From positions 1 through 46,830 of the forward strand of contig JASBSN010000054.1 of NCBI GenBank assembly GCA_030148915.1: 46,830 bases of DNA, written 5' to 3'. Below, one piece after another: positions 16,501 to 24,401 of this stretch. Below the pieces are notes generated by a model, which saw only the letters and a program-made list of their open reading frames with translations, made no database searches and was not told where the DNA came from. The translations under genes were made by a program, and so were the position numbers. The stretch is from Thiogranum sp. (GTDB lineage: Bacteria; Pseudomonadota; Gammaproteobacteria; DSM-19610). Every line of letters begins with the position of its first letter. The stretch's first letter is position 1.

Positions 16501-18161
16501 ATCGCTCTTTATTCGACATGTTTCTCATGCCAGCCTTGTCAAATCCTATGGAACCTGACCCTAGAAAGCGCGCGCTTATACCAGCCTATAGCGGGGTCCG
16601 AAATCCAGTCCAATTTAGTGGAAAGAATATTGGGCTTGAAGCAACGTCACTGTTAACCTTAGCATCTCTAAAATTGCTTGAATTGACAGATGACGCATTC
16701 GAGCATATATACGTACCCCACTCCTTGATGGGTTGGTTATTCAAAGAAATTAGTGATGCATCTTTCCATCAGCCTAGCCGAATCAGGGACGCCACTAAGC
16801 TAAGTCAGCTACTTGGCTCGGGCGCATTGAAGACTTTCTCGGCAAGCGGAACAGTAAATTCTAGCCTTGCTGATGAAGTTGGAACCGAGCTGGCTAGTTT
16901 ACTTACGGAAGCCCGGACAACTACTGAAGAGACGGAAAAACAAAAACTGGTTATTCGTCCTGCACCAGTCCATCGTGTGAGATCCTTAATGGAAGAAGAG
17001 GCTGATCTTTCTTCTTACCACGACAGCTTGTGTAGTTGTTGGGCTCTAGTGCAAAAACTGAAAGCAAAAGGTCAATTAACCACAAGCGAAGAAAGCCGAG
17101 CTAAAGCCTACCTTAGTCTACATGAGAGAAATTGGCCAGGCTCGCAAGAGATACCCGACGGTGCAGTACTTTATTTAGACGACCTCTCTGTCTCATATCT
17201 ACAACACCTTGACCTCCTGGATAAGCTGAGACCAGCCGGGTTAACAGCATTCATAACTCCACATGAAGCAGGTGAAATAAGTACACTTTTAGGCTATGAC
17301 CAACTAACACAAAAGGCAGAGGAAATTGCGGAAGATCTTCGACAATTTCTTTCAAATGGAATAAAGACTGGAAAAATACAAATTGGACGACTAAATAGAC
17401 CAGATGATGAAGAGAGTTCCGAGCATCATCCAACCTTTGGGGTATTTGAGATAGCCAAAAAAGTGGACGCGATTGTTGTTGATGATAGATTCCTAAATCA
17501 ACACGGATTTATGGAAACTGATATCCCCATACTTACCTCATTGGACCTTGTGGAAATACTTTGTGCTTCAGGCAAAATCACCTTATCTCAGGCTCTAGAT
17601 CTCCGCACATCTCTGCGAAGAGCCAATTACTTATTCATACCTTTAACAGTAGAAGAGCTTGAACACCACATGAATTCGGCTGAGGTATCAGATGGGCATC
17701 TAAAGGAGTCAGCGGAGTTAAGAGCTATACGAGAGAACTTACTCAGGATCCGAATGAGCTGTTGCCTTCAAATACCCAAGGAGGCTTATTGGCTTGATAG
17801 CCTTTTTAAGGCTATTGCCAACACAATAAAATCCCAATGGAGACCCGAAGTAGATAAATCTATCGCTAAAGCACGAGCTAATTGGCTTGGGCAACTGTTA
17901 GATATTCGCGGTTGGGCTCATGTTTTGGCAGATGTTAGACACATGGGAGTGCCCGACCACGGGTATGGCGCTCATATACTGGTTCTACTTCTCACACCAT
18001 CTGATATGTCAGAAGAAATGCAAACCGAGTATTGGGCTTGGCTAGAAAAAACTATTCTAAAGAAGATTAGAGAGGAATCACCCGAAATTTATTCATGGGC
18101 AATCAACAGGGTCAAGGCGCTTATATCGGACGCCGTATCAAGATCTCTGGATAGAGGATAA
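13572..18161 (+). CDS. Alpha/beta hydrolase - TPR solenoid - dual PIN-like protein, predicted conflict effector
   Basis: A 1529-residue cytoplasmic multidomain protein. Residues ~28-265 form an alpha/beta hydrolase with oxyanion motif FFHGLQGD, nucleophile elbow GHSLGG (S115) and H241 in DADHSTICKP, like SERAC1/PGAP1-type esterases attached to signalling proteins. Residues ~290-960 are helical repeats resembling TPRs. A first PIN-like segment (~995-1130, ATSLLTLASLKLLEL, YVPHSLMGWLF) and a second (~1190-1330, VLYLDDLSVSYL, AIVVDDRFL, SLDLVE) follow, then a helical end. The last ~500 residues recall the PIN_TPR-GreABC type of predicted conflict effectors (from memory). GTG 13572 lacks a ribosome site; TTG 13611, preceded by GGAGGGG five bases away, is the likelier start. 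AT-rich codon use differs from the 25-46 kb region. Its partner begins 5 bp downstream. Enzymatic roles are inferred. Confidence 0.8.
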   Translation: MSLGGLAIPEGNDLAKLFLVSEISGEILSHAIFFHGLQGDPFITWCTPSNSDDCWIKWLSEDIENLAVWTVGYQAATSRWFGHAMHLSDRATNVLERLLLEPSLQVGDITLIGHSLGGLLIKQMLRVADSMSDQRPEVASFLKRIRRVGFIATPHAGSGISTIADRLRILVRPSAATASLVRNDPHLRELNFWYREWIQTQSIAHLTLVESQPTYILFNVVKPDSSDPGLSERPICIDADHSTICKPKDRSSEVYLHIHAFLTKTREVERTEPELSRLIIDQGERIEDVTQKVDTLITNASIRNYPSEIVDREINKRLERIKKARFFARFSLLEDTLQLAEAIEHGELSGGSNTEKCKVLAWCARFLALGEAGDKADSILRASKLLGHNEEVAIAEALRIAAKDDFETALSNLSNIKSPNSIGASFLVVNNKKGAEAAFDWMTRSGLNFTNLDSDGKFVFTNRLLEVGRWEKALECVNELEETDYQSAPILLYVAGISYLMKSVPDELKSSILRQVPIEARTFPLASDESSLIDRRKARDYFGRCAEEARNLDCVEEANVADDFSLWLGLRDSLTENDALEELKESMRDPAHSLRRLHYALQFGVNVDRDRVEREIEEQTAVSGGKSMDAAMARFSLAFTLGSPKAIARYIADHRQQLQKLFEGHSLDTIEIEMLAKAGLSQHAQERLNEAIEEGLTEEEQTHLRSRIAESTGSDAFEIRRSAYEQSGEFQDLINIVKFLEEKEDWERLREFAEILYDKTGDLADAERLVKAFTAEKCYGDVVALLRKHAELIEQSLYIQSVWCWSLYYEGLIKESLEALEKLRAKRDDPNDRALFVNLIISSGDWKSLSPYIEHEWSNRDHRDAGELLITAQLAHSLNSPRAKELTIEAVNKCNDDANVLATAYILASRAGWEDNELVAKWMEDAARLSDETGPIQKVGIKEIVQRKPDWDRRESETWDKLTEGTLPIFGVGRLLNRSLFDMFLMPALSNPMEPDPRKRALIPAYSGVRNPVQFSGKNIGLEATSLLTLASLKLLELTDDAFEHIYVPHSLMGWLFKEISDASFHQPSRIRDATKLSQLLGSGALKTFSASGTVNSSLADEVGTELASLLTEARTTTEETEKQKLVIRPAPVHRVRSLMEEEADLSSYHDSLCSCWALVQKLKAKGQLTTSEESRAKAYLSLHERNWPGSQEIPDGAVLYLDDLSVSYLQHLDLLDKLRPAGLTAFITPHEAGEISTLLGYDQLTQKAEEIAEDLRQFLSNGIKTGKIQIGRLNRPDDEESSEHHPTFGVFEIAKKVDAIVVDDRFLNQHGFMETDIPILTSLDLVEILCASGKITLSQALDLRTSLRRANYLFIPLTVEELEHHMNSAEVSDGHLKESAELRAIRENLLRIRMSCCLQIPKEAYWLDSLFKAIANTIKSQWRPEVDKSIAKARANWLGQLLDIRGWAHVLADVRHMGVPDHGYGAHILVLLLTPSDMSEEMQTEYWAWLEKTILKKIREESPEIYSWAINRVKALISDAVSRSLDRG

Positions 18162-18166
18162 CGAAA

Positions 18167-20098
18167 GTGGAGCTAACACCGCCGCAAAAGACCGCTGTTG
18201 CTCTGAATATGTTGCAGCTGTTCCCTAGTTCTATTCGAGACACACTGATTTCCGATTCTGCGTTTTGTCTCCAGTACGGAATAAAGACAGACGCAGAAGT
18301 ACAATTCTTCGGAGGGAAAGTATCATTTAAACGGTCTGTCTTCTTCAATGGAATACGCAAAATTACGCAACAAGAATGTAGAGTGGCCAAGATTTCGGAA
18401 ATATCCGGTAGAGAATGGACCGTTGAGCGCATTGAGAATGGAGGCCAATCACCTATCCGTATGTATGATGGTGAACAAGAGATTCCTCTGCCACATTTTG
18501 CCGCTTTGTCCAGTAATAGAGAGGATCGACTGACAGCGTTTGAACAAGATGCAGCTGAAGTTAATTTTTACAGCGAACAGGCCACCAAGTGGCGAGATAT
18601 TCTTACTCAAAGACCATTAACAGATATTGAGCTAGACGAACTCCAAGGGGAACTCACCTTAAATCCAATACATGTCGCGCAATCTATCATTTCAGAGATC
18701 GAAATAGGCGAAAGCAGTGTAACAACGCTTGTCCCGGATTCGACGCTGTACTACATAAGCTTAGTTGGGGCGTATTCTAATAGCCGCGATATACAAGAAT
18801 ACTCGTATCAAACTGCAAAGGGTCACATAGAACAGCTGTTGAACTGGAACCCTGTGGAGGGGCTAATCCACTCGTTCCTTCTCTCCTCGCATTCTTTTAT
18901 CACTTCAGTAATTGACGTAGGCGATTTTACCGATGAGGCGCTTGTTCAGGTATACGAACGTATTCAACACGATGGAGATCGGTTCTCTCAACTAGGTGCT
19001 ATCGAGGTTGGGTTATCGATTCTTGAAAAGCGACCTATCATTGAGCCTTATCTTACTAAACTACTAGTTCAGATTAGGGATGACACCCCGGAATCTCCAC
19101 AAAGCCAATTTGAGCTGCTTTCATCCCTTATAATGCTCGTTGAAGGTGAATTGGCTAGAAAAAAAATACTTCGTGAACCCCCGCCATTTTGGCGTCGTCT
19201 CGCCTCTATTGCTCACGCTTCTTTGCTTGAGCGCTGCATTGTCAGAGCAGGCGCGGATTATAAGTCGTTTTCAGACTGGGCTGTTCCTGCGAGAGGTCCG
19301 CTTTTTTATCTCCAGACAATGGTCGATTTACGAGTAGAGCCGCGCTGGCAACCAGATATGGTGTCTGCTGACCAACTTAAGGCGGAGTTTATTGGACGCA
19401 TTCTTGGTGCAGCAAATAAAAACAAAAAGAATATCGAGAGCACCCCCATAAAAGAACTAATATTTGGAGAAAGTACTGAAAGCATTCAAGGCCTAGCGAA
19501 ACCACCATATCCATACCTACCTGGCCCGCTAGAGGGTAGCTTCGAATCACAGAACACTCCGCCAGATGAAATTATTAATGAAATAGAAGAACGATTGAAG
19601 GCAGAAAACTTGGAGCCTAGTTCTTTTACGGGACTAGTTAACTCTGCTTTGATATTTAAGCTTGGTCCATATCATGCCCAGATGGCTGCTAAAGCACTGC
19701 GTACAGCAAAACACCGAATCTTAAGAAAAGATTCTGGAGCCGGACTTTTACCAGTACTGAACGGACTAGCTACTGTTGCTGCAATAGCAAGAAGCGATGA
19801 GCTTGCAAAGGAATTGGTAATTCTTTGCCGAAAGGCTAGATACGAGAATCCGAGCATTTTCACATTTGATCAACATCTATCAGTTGGCCTCATAACGGCA
19901 GCCGCTTATCCTGACAAAACGGCCTGGTGTCAATTTTTAGGTGATTGGTTAACTGAGCTAGCATTCCAACCGTTAGAGCCAAATGAGGCTGCGACTATGC
20001 GCACCTATGTGACCAAATTATGCAATTTAGTACCAGAGCTATGGAGAACCTGCGGGCGGGCGGATGCGGCTTTGCTGTCGATCCTACCGACATCTTAG
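18167..20098 (+). CDS. 643-residue partner of the hydrolase-TPR-PIN protein
   Basis: A soluble protein with no signal peptide and no catalytic motif I can name. The first ~115 residues look like a beta-rich domain (VQFFGGKVSFKRSVFFNGI). From ~150 on it is mostly alpha-helical, with a conserved-looking WAVPARGPLFYLQTM segment near 380 and a helical C-terminal third. A GTG start sits 5 bp after the stop of the 1529-residue gene with an AGAGGA purine run ahead, so the two are one operon. I believe related partners accompany PIN_TPR-GreABC-type proteins elsewhere, but could not check. It may regulate, restrain or sense for the effector. Confidence 0.75.
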   Translation: MELTPPQKTAVALNMLQLFPSSIRDTLISDSAFCLQYGIKTDAEVQFFGGKVSFKRSVFFNGIRKITQQECRVAKISEISGREWTVERIENGGQSPIRMYDGEQEIPLPHFAALSSNREDRLTAFEQDAAEVNFYSEQATKWRDILTQRPLTDIELDELQGELTLNPIHVAQSIISEIEIGESSVTTLVPDSTLYYISLVGAYSNSRDIQEYSYQTAKGHIEQLLNWNPVEGLIHSFLLSSHSFITSVIDVGDFTDEALVQVYERIQHDGDRFSQLGAIEVGLSILEKRPIIEPYLTKLLVQIRDDTPESPQSQFELLSSLIMLVEGELARKKILREPPPFWRRLASIAHASLLERCIVRAGADYKSFSDWAVPARGPLFYLQTMVDLRVEPRWQPDMVSADQLKAEFIGRILGAANKNKKNIESTPIKELIFGESTESIQGLAKPPYPYLPGPLEGSFESQNTPPDEIINEIEERLKAENLEPSSFTGLVNSALIFKLGPYHAQMAAKALRTAKHRILRKDSGAGLLPVLNGLATVAAIARSDELAKELVILCRKARYENPSIFTFDQHLSVGLITAAAYPDKTAWCQFLGDWLTELAFQPLEPNEAATMRTYVTKLCNLVPELWRTCGRADAALLSILPTS

Positions 20099-20356
20099 AG
20101 TTGATCTTACGTCATTATTTCTTAGCTCGAACGGACCTTGTACGGCGGATAACAATTTTGACCTTTCGGGCGGAGTGTTTTTCAATCTCAATAGCGTGTC
20201 GGAGACGCAGATAATCATAATAGCTAACATATGGAACGCGCTTGGGAAGCGGAAATACGCATTAGGGGTTTCAATTTGGTGATGGAGCAAGACAGGTCGC
20301 GATGCTCCATAACACTCTGATTATGTGGCATAATATGGGGCTGCGCATGAAGTACT
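20099..20356. other. Right junction of the island; gene-free, with an 8-bp inverted repeat
   Basis: No supported gene in 258 bp; an open frame (20064-20282) overlaps the end of the 643-residue gene and has no ribosome site. A perfect inverted repeat ATGGAGCA / TGCTCCAT (20282-20289, 20303-20310) lies ~45 bp before the next Rhs tip. The 'aagtactgtgtt' at ~20347 resembles 'aagtatagtgtt' ahead of tip 2, so Rhs homology resumes there. The island's right end should be inside this interval. Confidence 0.5.
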
Positions 20357-20893
20357 GTGTTGGGTAGGTTAGATTACAACTACTTCCGGTACTATGATCC
20401 CAACACAGGAAGATATATTACCAGTGATCCTATCGGGCTGGATGGGGGGCTAAATACATTCGGATATGCGCTCAACAACCCACTGATCTATTTTGATCCA
20501 CTTGGCTTAGTTTGTCGGCAAACCGGTAGCAGAGGTATTAGATGTAGTCCGGAGCCAGGCCAGTCTACTGGTAGCGTGGGGGTCTTTGGTTGTATAGGAA
20601 CATATTGCGTCTCTGGCAATGAAAATGGAGCAAGATGGCGTGCTGGACCTCCCTCATTGGGCGGAGGCCTAACAATTTGTAATCAAGATCAAACGCCGAC
20701 TTCATGTGAGAAAATCGAAGAGGCAAGGGATGAAGGAAATTTTTATCCGGTGGGAAACGGGAATAGGGGATTTAGTTACGGAAAGTTCGGTCTCGGTGTT
20801 GAGGTTTGGAAAGACGGTACGTTTTGCGTTAGCGTTGGCCTTCAGGCAGGATTTCCAGGCCCTATTATTGATGGAGGCGATGCGAGGCCATGA
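20357..20893 (+). CDS. Orphan Rhs C-terminal tip 3
   Basis: A 178-residue frame. Residues 6-55 are Rhs core ([20 protein letters not shown], then ALNNPLIYFDPLGL). The tail (about 56-178) is Gly/Cys-rich (CIGTYCVSGNENGARWRAGP and later FCVSVGLQAGFPGPI) and unlike those of the other tips. I do not recognise the toxin family. The GTG at 20357 opens the frame, but the FPGQYYDxETG part of the core is missing, so it looks like a displaced cassette. The next gene overlaps by four bases. Confidence 0.7.
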   Translation: MLGRLDYNYFRYYDPNTGRYITSDPIGLDGGLNTFGYALNNPLIYFDPLGLVCRQTGSRGIRCSPEPGQSTGSVGVFGCIGTYCVSGNENGARWRAGPPSLGGGLTICNQDQTPTSCEKIEEARDEGNFYPVGNGNRGFSYGKFGLGVEVWKDGTFCVSVGLQAGFPGPIIDGGDARP

Positions 20894-21132
20894 CGTATGG
20901 GGTTTGGGTGGTACTATTTTATCTGTTGGGTATTTTGTATGTGATTGATTGGTTCAAAGCACAAAAAAGATGCAAAAAGGACCAGATGTGGTTAATGTTT
21001 ACTCCGTTCTGGTTCTTCTTTCCGAACTCGTTAGAGTACGATGCTAAACGCCTATGCAGACGGGTTCAGGTGTATTTTCTGTTGGCTGCGATACTTTTTA
21101 TTGTATGGGTACTGGGTTTCGTAAATAGTTAG
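20890..21132 (+). CDS. Putative membrane immunity protein for Rhs tip 3
   Basis: An 80-residue protein with two predicted membrane helices (about 4-20 and 62-77) around a basic loop (KAQKRCKKD and AKRLCRRVQ). Its ATG overlaps the stop of tip 3 as ATGA, the standard coupling of toxin and immunity genes. Membrane-embedded immunity proteins usually protect against pore-forming or periplasm-acting effectors, which would suggest the tip-3 toxin acts at the inner membrane. This is inference. Confidence 0.6.
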   Translation: MTYGVWVVLFYLLGILYVIDWFKAQKRCKKDQMWLMFTPFWFFFPNSLEYDAKRLCRRVQVYFLLAAILFIVWVLGFVNS

Positions 21133-21162
21133 CCGTTTTTCCTGATCGCAAGTTGTGATTAA

Positions 21163-21690
21163 GCAGGCTTTCCGGGGCAGTATTATGATCATGAGACCGG
21201 GCTACACTACAACTACTTTAGATACTATGATCCCGCAACGGGGAGATACATTACGGCGGATCCGATGGGGTTAATTCCGGGGCGAGATCCCGTTCACACA
21301 CTTGTTAGTCGTCTGTCTGAACAATATGCCCTGTTTCCTTTGCAAATGGTATTGCAACAGAACCTCAACCATTCCTATACATATACTCAGAATAATCCGA
21401 TTAGGTATATAGATCCTACTGGGGAAATTATTACTATACTCGGCCCAGCACTTGTTGGTGGAATTGCTCAAGGTGGCGCGACATTATTAATGGGTGGTTC
21501 ACTAGGAGATGTGGCGAGCAACTTCGCGGGCGGATTTTTATTAGGCGCTGCAGCCGGTGCAACGTTTGGTCTGAGTACAGGCGTAGGTCAATTGGCAGGT
21601 GGCCTGATACTTGGGGTTGGACTCGATGCCATAACCGCAGGTTCTGTGCTTGGCAGCGAAAAAGAGGCGTCCAGAAAGAGCTGTGAATAA
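21163..21690 (+). pseudogene. Orphan Rhs tip 4, no start codon in the core
   Basis: The frame opens right after an in-frame TAA (21160-21162) and reads [20 protein letters not shown], then [15 protein letters not shown], a divergent insert, and [17 protein letters not shown]. The first in-frame ATG is at 21265, inside the core, so the segment is only translatable if joined to an upstream rhs. The tail (about residues 85-175) is a hydrophobic Gly/Ala-rich stretch ([28 protein letters not shown]) typical of the pre-toxin or membrane-inserting region. It ends soon after at KSCE, so a separate toxin domain may be missing. Confidence 0.7.
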
Positions 21691-21940
21691 GCTTTTTACA
21701 GTCATTTTTTTTTGGAACGCTGTTGGAGGTCTCTTGGTTTTTATGCTGGATGAGCCGTCTGGGCGATTTCCTACGCTTCTCCCGTATTGGGCTAGCGGAG
21801 TTGTATATCAAGTGGCAAATATCCTGGTCTGGTTTTCTTTGAAAAGAACAAACGTAAGCTTTGAGCGAATCCTTTATATGCTAGGTTTACTATTTATGTG
21901 TTTGGCAATTGCCACACCAGGAATTTTACGCCTGATTTGA
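21683..21940 (+). CDS. Putative membrane immunity protein for Rhs tip 4
   Basis: An 85-residue protein with three likely membrane helices (about 4-20, 36-52 and 62-82). GTG 21683 overlaps the end of tip 4 and is preceded by a purine run (AGAAAGAG). The frame can be extended upstream to 21650, but that would lie wholly within the tip-4 tail. Position and size fit an immunity protein; the family is not recognised. Confidence 0.5.
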   Translation: MNKLFTVIFFWNAVGGLLVFMLDEPSGRFPTLLPYWASGVVYQVANILVWFSLKRTNVSFERILYMLGLLFMCLAIATPGILRLI

Positions 21941-22157
21941 TCATTTAAAACTTCATTATAACTACTTCAGATACTATGACCCAGCGAACGGGCGTTACCT
22001 GACCAGTGACCCTATCGGACTTGAAGGGGGGGCTGAATATTACGCTGATGTTGGTGGGAATCCACTACGTTATATAGATCCGACAGGTGAATTCGGGTTG
22101 GCAGGTGCAGGCACTGGGTTTATTTCTGGGTTCATTGTTTTGTCATTAAAGATATAG
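21936..22157 (+). pseudogene. Orphan Rhs tip 5, truncated tail
   Basis: The frame opens after an in-frame TGA and reads [37 protein letters not shown], then [19 protein letters not shown], stopping after a short hydrophobic end at 22157. There is no start codon and no toxin domain. No immunity-like gene follows directly. It is the most decayed complete-core copy in the array. Confidence 0.7.
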
Positions 22158-22268
22158 AGTGCAATTTGCACTTAAAGAAACAAGAAACGTGCAGGGAAGC
22201 GGCAGGTGTCAGAACTCAAATAAGAGCTCGCGCACCGTCCACAGTTCATTTCTCGGGGGAGTCATGCT

Positions 22269-22436
22269 ATGTCCATGAAAGCCATTCTCGCTGTTTTCAT
22301 AATCACGTTTAGTGTCCCTCAAGCCTGGGCCGATAAGACGACTACGGAAGCTGTCAGTATTTATCTACTAAATGGCACTGCAGTTAGAGCCGATGACCTC
22401 GCAACGCTTATTCGGCAGCCGCGGCTATGCCTATGA
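22269..22436 (+). CDS. Small ORF with a signal peptide running into rhs DNA
   Basis: 55 residues from ATG 22269 (or 22275), with GGGGGAG 7 bases ahead. The first ~21 residues form a convincing Sec signal peptide (MKAILAVFIITFSVPQAWA, cleavage after AWA). The mature part is only ~34 residues and its last third overlaps, in another frame, the Rhs repeat remnant that starts near 22405. It is probably the 5' end of an exported-protein gene cut off by recombination with rhs DNA. A true small secreted peptide is less likely. Confidence 0.4.
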   Translation: MSMKAILAVFIITFSVPQAWADKTTTEAVSIYLLNGTAVRADDLATLIRQPRLCL

Positions 22437-22575
22437 CGCCAACAGCAACCGCACCCAGCTGACCGCCGACAGCGTCACCACCCCCTTGGTCTACGCCCCC
22501 GGCAGCAACCGGCTGGACAGCGTGGGCGCGAGCCCTGTCCAACTGGATGCCAACGGCAACACCCTCTATGGCAGG
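22405..22575 (+). pseudogene. Internal Rhs/YD-repeat remnant
   Basis: The frame reads GSRGYAYDANSNRTQLTADS, then VTTPLVYAPGSNRLDSVG and LDANGNTLYG. These are YD-repeat motifs (GYxYDxNGNRT and NRLxxxxG) from the middle of an Rhs protein, not the tip. Homology stops abruptly at ~22575 and the frame continues into unrelated sequence to 22659. Its GC-richness matches a full-length rhs rather than the AT-rich tips. It is probably a recombination scar. Confidence 0.7.
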
Positions 22576-22745
22576 TTGTTCTTTTTTGATCTGTCAGAGT
22601 ATTCTATATTGAACGGATCTAAAAAAGCCGTAGCACTCCTATTAGTGGGATTTATTTAATTCAATATAACTCTGCAGGAGAACTTTTGGGGGTTGTTCTA
22701 TCCCATATACACATTGTTTTTTAGCATAAGCGTGGAGGAGTAGGT

Positions 22746-23921
22746 ATGAATAAAAGTACTTTGCGACGTATCTTAATGATTTATTTAGTGGTGTTCTGTA
22801 TTCATGGGGAAGCAGCAATCGATTCCGATGCTGCTGTCGTATATCTAAGGTCAAGCTGCAACGAAGGTGTCGACGTACTTAATAATTGTTTTACAACTAC
22901 CGTTGATCTGGCGAACTGGCTTTATAATGTGCGTGACACAGCAGCCGGCCCGCTTACCGTAGAGATTGGTCCTGGTAGATTTGCAGGTTTCGAATGCATC
23001 AGCAAGAATGACCTTTCCCTGAAGGGCTCCGGGCCGGGAGTCTCAATCTTGGGTGGGCCCGGTAACAGCATTGGCATCCGGGGAGCCGGTTGTTTTAATT
23101 TTAATGTCCAGGATTTAACTGCTGAATCCAATTTCATTTCCGTTCGATGGGATGGTAAAGGCAGTTCAAACTGGTCTAACGTCCATGTAATGCCAAATTC
23201 ATTGACTCTGGATGGATTATTCAAGCAAGAAAATACCTATGGTTGGTCCGAGAGCTGCGTTGGTATCACGAAAGCAGACCGGCCCGTGCACCGATGGAGC
23301 GGCAGTCGAATCCTCGCCACAGGCAAGACTGCTTATCTTGCAACGTGCTCGGAAAACTGGTTTTTCGGAACCCAAATCGAGGCAAATGGCGCAGGCGCTG
23401 CCGACGGCTTAAGGGGTGTTACAGTTTCAGCAATTGAAATGAACCAGAAGCCGGAGATACACCTATATGGCTCCAATCTACGGGTTGTTGCTGCACAGGG
23501 CGTCAGCTTTCCAACTCCTGCAGGTAAAGGCGATGGAATAGGTATTCTCGCTGCTGGAGTGGGATTAAATGGCGAACTCCATATGCATGGAACAGGTATT
23601 GATGCTATTGGGAATGAGCTTCCAAATGATATTGCTGCTCTGGCTGTTGATGACGGGGGAACTATCCACGCAACACAAGCTGCGTTTGTTATGAAGACCC
23701 CGTCACCAGGAAAAGTCTACCGGATCAAAAATGATGGCGGTACCGTTATGGCGCCATACTTATGGGAGGAAAGGGTGCTCTCAATAAACCTGGTTTCCGA
23801 AGACGGTGCTGATACGACGACAGATATCGTCGGAGGATTACCTCATACAATGATATATACAGGCGTTTGCAACGCGAACGGACCATGGTTTGATACCGTA
23901 ACTGGCCAGTGTCGCCAGTAA
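22746..23921 (+). CDS. Exported beta-helix-like protein
   Basis: 391 residues with a signal peptide (about 1-24, basic start then LMIYLVVFCIHGEA). The mature part has short Gly/Asn/Ile-rich turns (LSLKGSGPGVSILGG, NSIGIRGAGCFNFNVQDL, EIHLYGSNLRVVAAQG) typical of right-handed parallel beta-helix (pectate-lyase-like) proteins. Paired Cys residues (C38/C48 and a C-terminal pair) suggest periplasmic or secreted location. A strong GGAGGAG ribosome site precedes the ATG. It could bind or cleave polysaccharide, but no catalytic set is identifiable. It is a single gene between the Rhs array and vapBC, ended by a hairpin terminator. Confidence 0.7.
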   Translation: MNKSTLRRILMIYLVVFCIHGEAAIDSDAAVVYLRSSCNEGVDVLNNCFTTTVDLANWLYNVRDTAAGPLTVEIGPGRFAGFECISKNDLSLKGSGPGVSILGGPGNSIGIRGAGCFNFNVQDLTAESNFISVRWDGKGSSNWSNVHVMPNSLTLDGLFKQENTYGWSESCVGITKADRPVHRWSGSRILATGKTAYLATCSENWFFGTQIEANGAGAADGLRGVTVSAIEMNQKPEIHLYGSNLRVVAAQGVSFPTPAGKGDGIGILAAGVGLNGELHMHGTGIDAIGNELPNDIAALAVDDGGTIHATQAAFVMKTPSPGKVYRIKNDGGTVMAPYLWEERVLSINLVSEDGADTTTDIVGGLPHTMIYTGVCNANGPWFDTVTGQCRQ

Positions 23922-23960
23922 AGTTGTTTCGCTAAATAAGTTGTTTGTGGTCAGGCCGGG

Positions 23961-23983
23961 GCCGGTGTTAGCGCACCGGCTTT
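23961..23983 (+). terminator. Intrinsic-type hairpin after the beta-helix gene
   Basis: GCCGGTG and CACCGGC form a perfect 7-bp GC-rich stem with a 6-base loop, followed by TTT, ~40 bp after the stop. The U-run is short, so efficiency is uncertain. It also separates the gene from the convergent vapC. Confidence 0.5.
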
Positions 23984-23999
23984 GGCAGCTCTCACCGAG

Positions 24000-24401
24000 C
24001 TAAACCCAATTCTCGATTTTCAGTCCTTTTACTTTCATAAAGTGTTTCTGGTTATTGGTGACCAACACCGCCTTGAGACTTTTCGCGTGGGCGGCAATCA
24101 TCATGTCCATCGCGCCGATCGGGGTGCCGGCACCCTCTAAATCGGTTCGAATCACCCCGTACTGGTCGGCCGCCTCGGTATCCCAGTCCATCACATCCAA
24201 ATGCCGCACAAAGTCTTCGATGACAGGGCGATTGACCCGCTTGGAGCTGGAACGCTCGACACCGTAAATCAGCTCGGCATAGGTGACGACAGAAATGCAC
24301 AGCTGCTCCATGGCGAGTTTCCGGAAGCGCTGATGCACCCGCTCAGGGCGTTCCTTGATGATGTAACTGCACATATCCGTATCCAGCATGTAGCGTTTCA
24401 T
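24000..24401 (-). CDS. vapC: VapC-type PIN ribonuclease toxin
   Basis: A 133-residue PIN-domain endoribonuclease. Acidic metal-binding residues are in place: D7 (MLDTDM), E43 (TYAELIYG), D99 ([11 protein letters not shown]) and the N116-N117 region (VTNNQKHF). VapC toxins cut tRNA or rRNA and are held inactive by VapB. It overlaps the vapB stop by four bases (ATGA) and shares its promoter. The protein has normal length and no missing catalytic residue. Confidence 0.93.
   Translation of the reverse strand: MKRYMLDTDMCSYIIKERPERVHQRFRKLAMEQLCISVVTYAELIYGVERSSSKRVNRPVIEDFVRHLDVMDWDTEAADQYGVIRTDLEGAGTPIGAMDMMIAAHAKSLKAVLVTNNQKHFMKVKGLKIENWV

Noticed and set aside
20064-20282. 72-residue ORF (hydrophobic centre) at the right junction
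   Set aside because: Overlaps the 643-residue gene, has no ribosome site, and its first third is another frame of a real gene.
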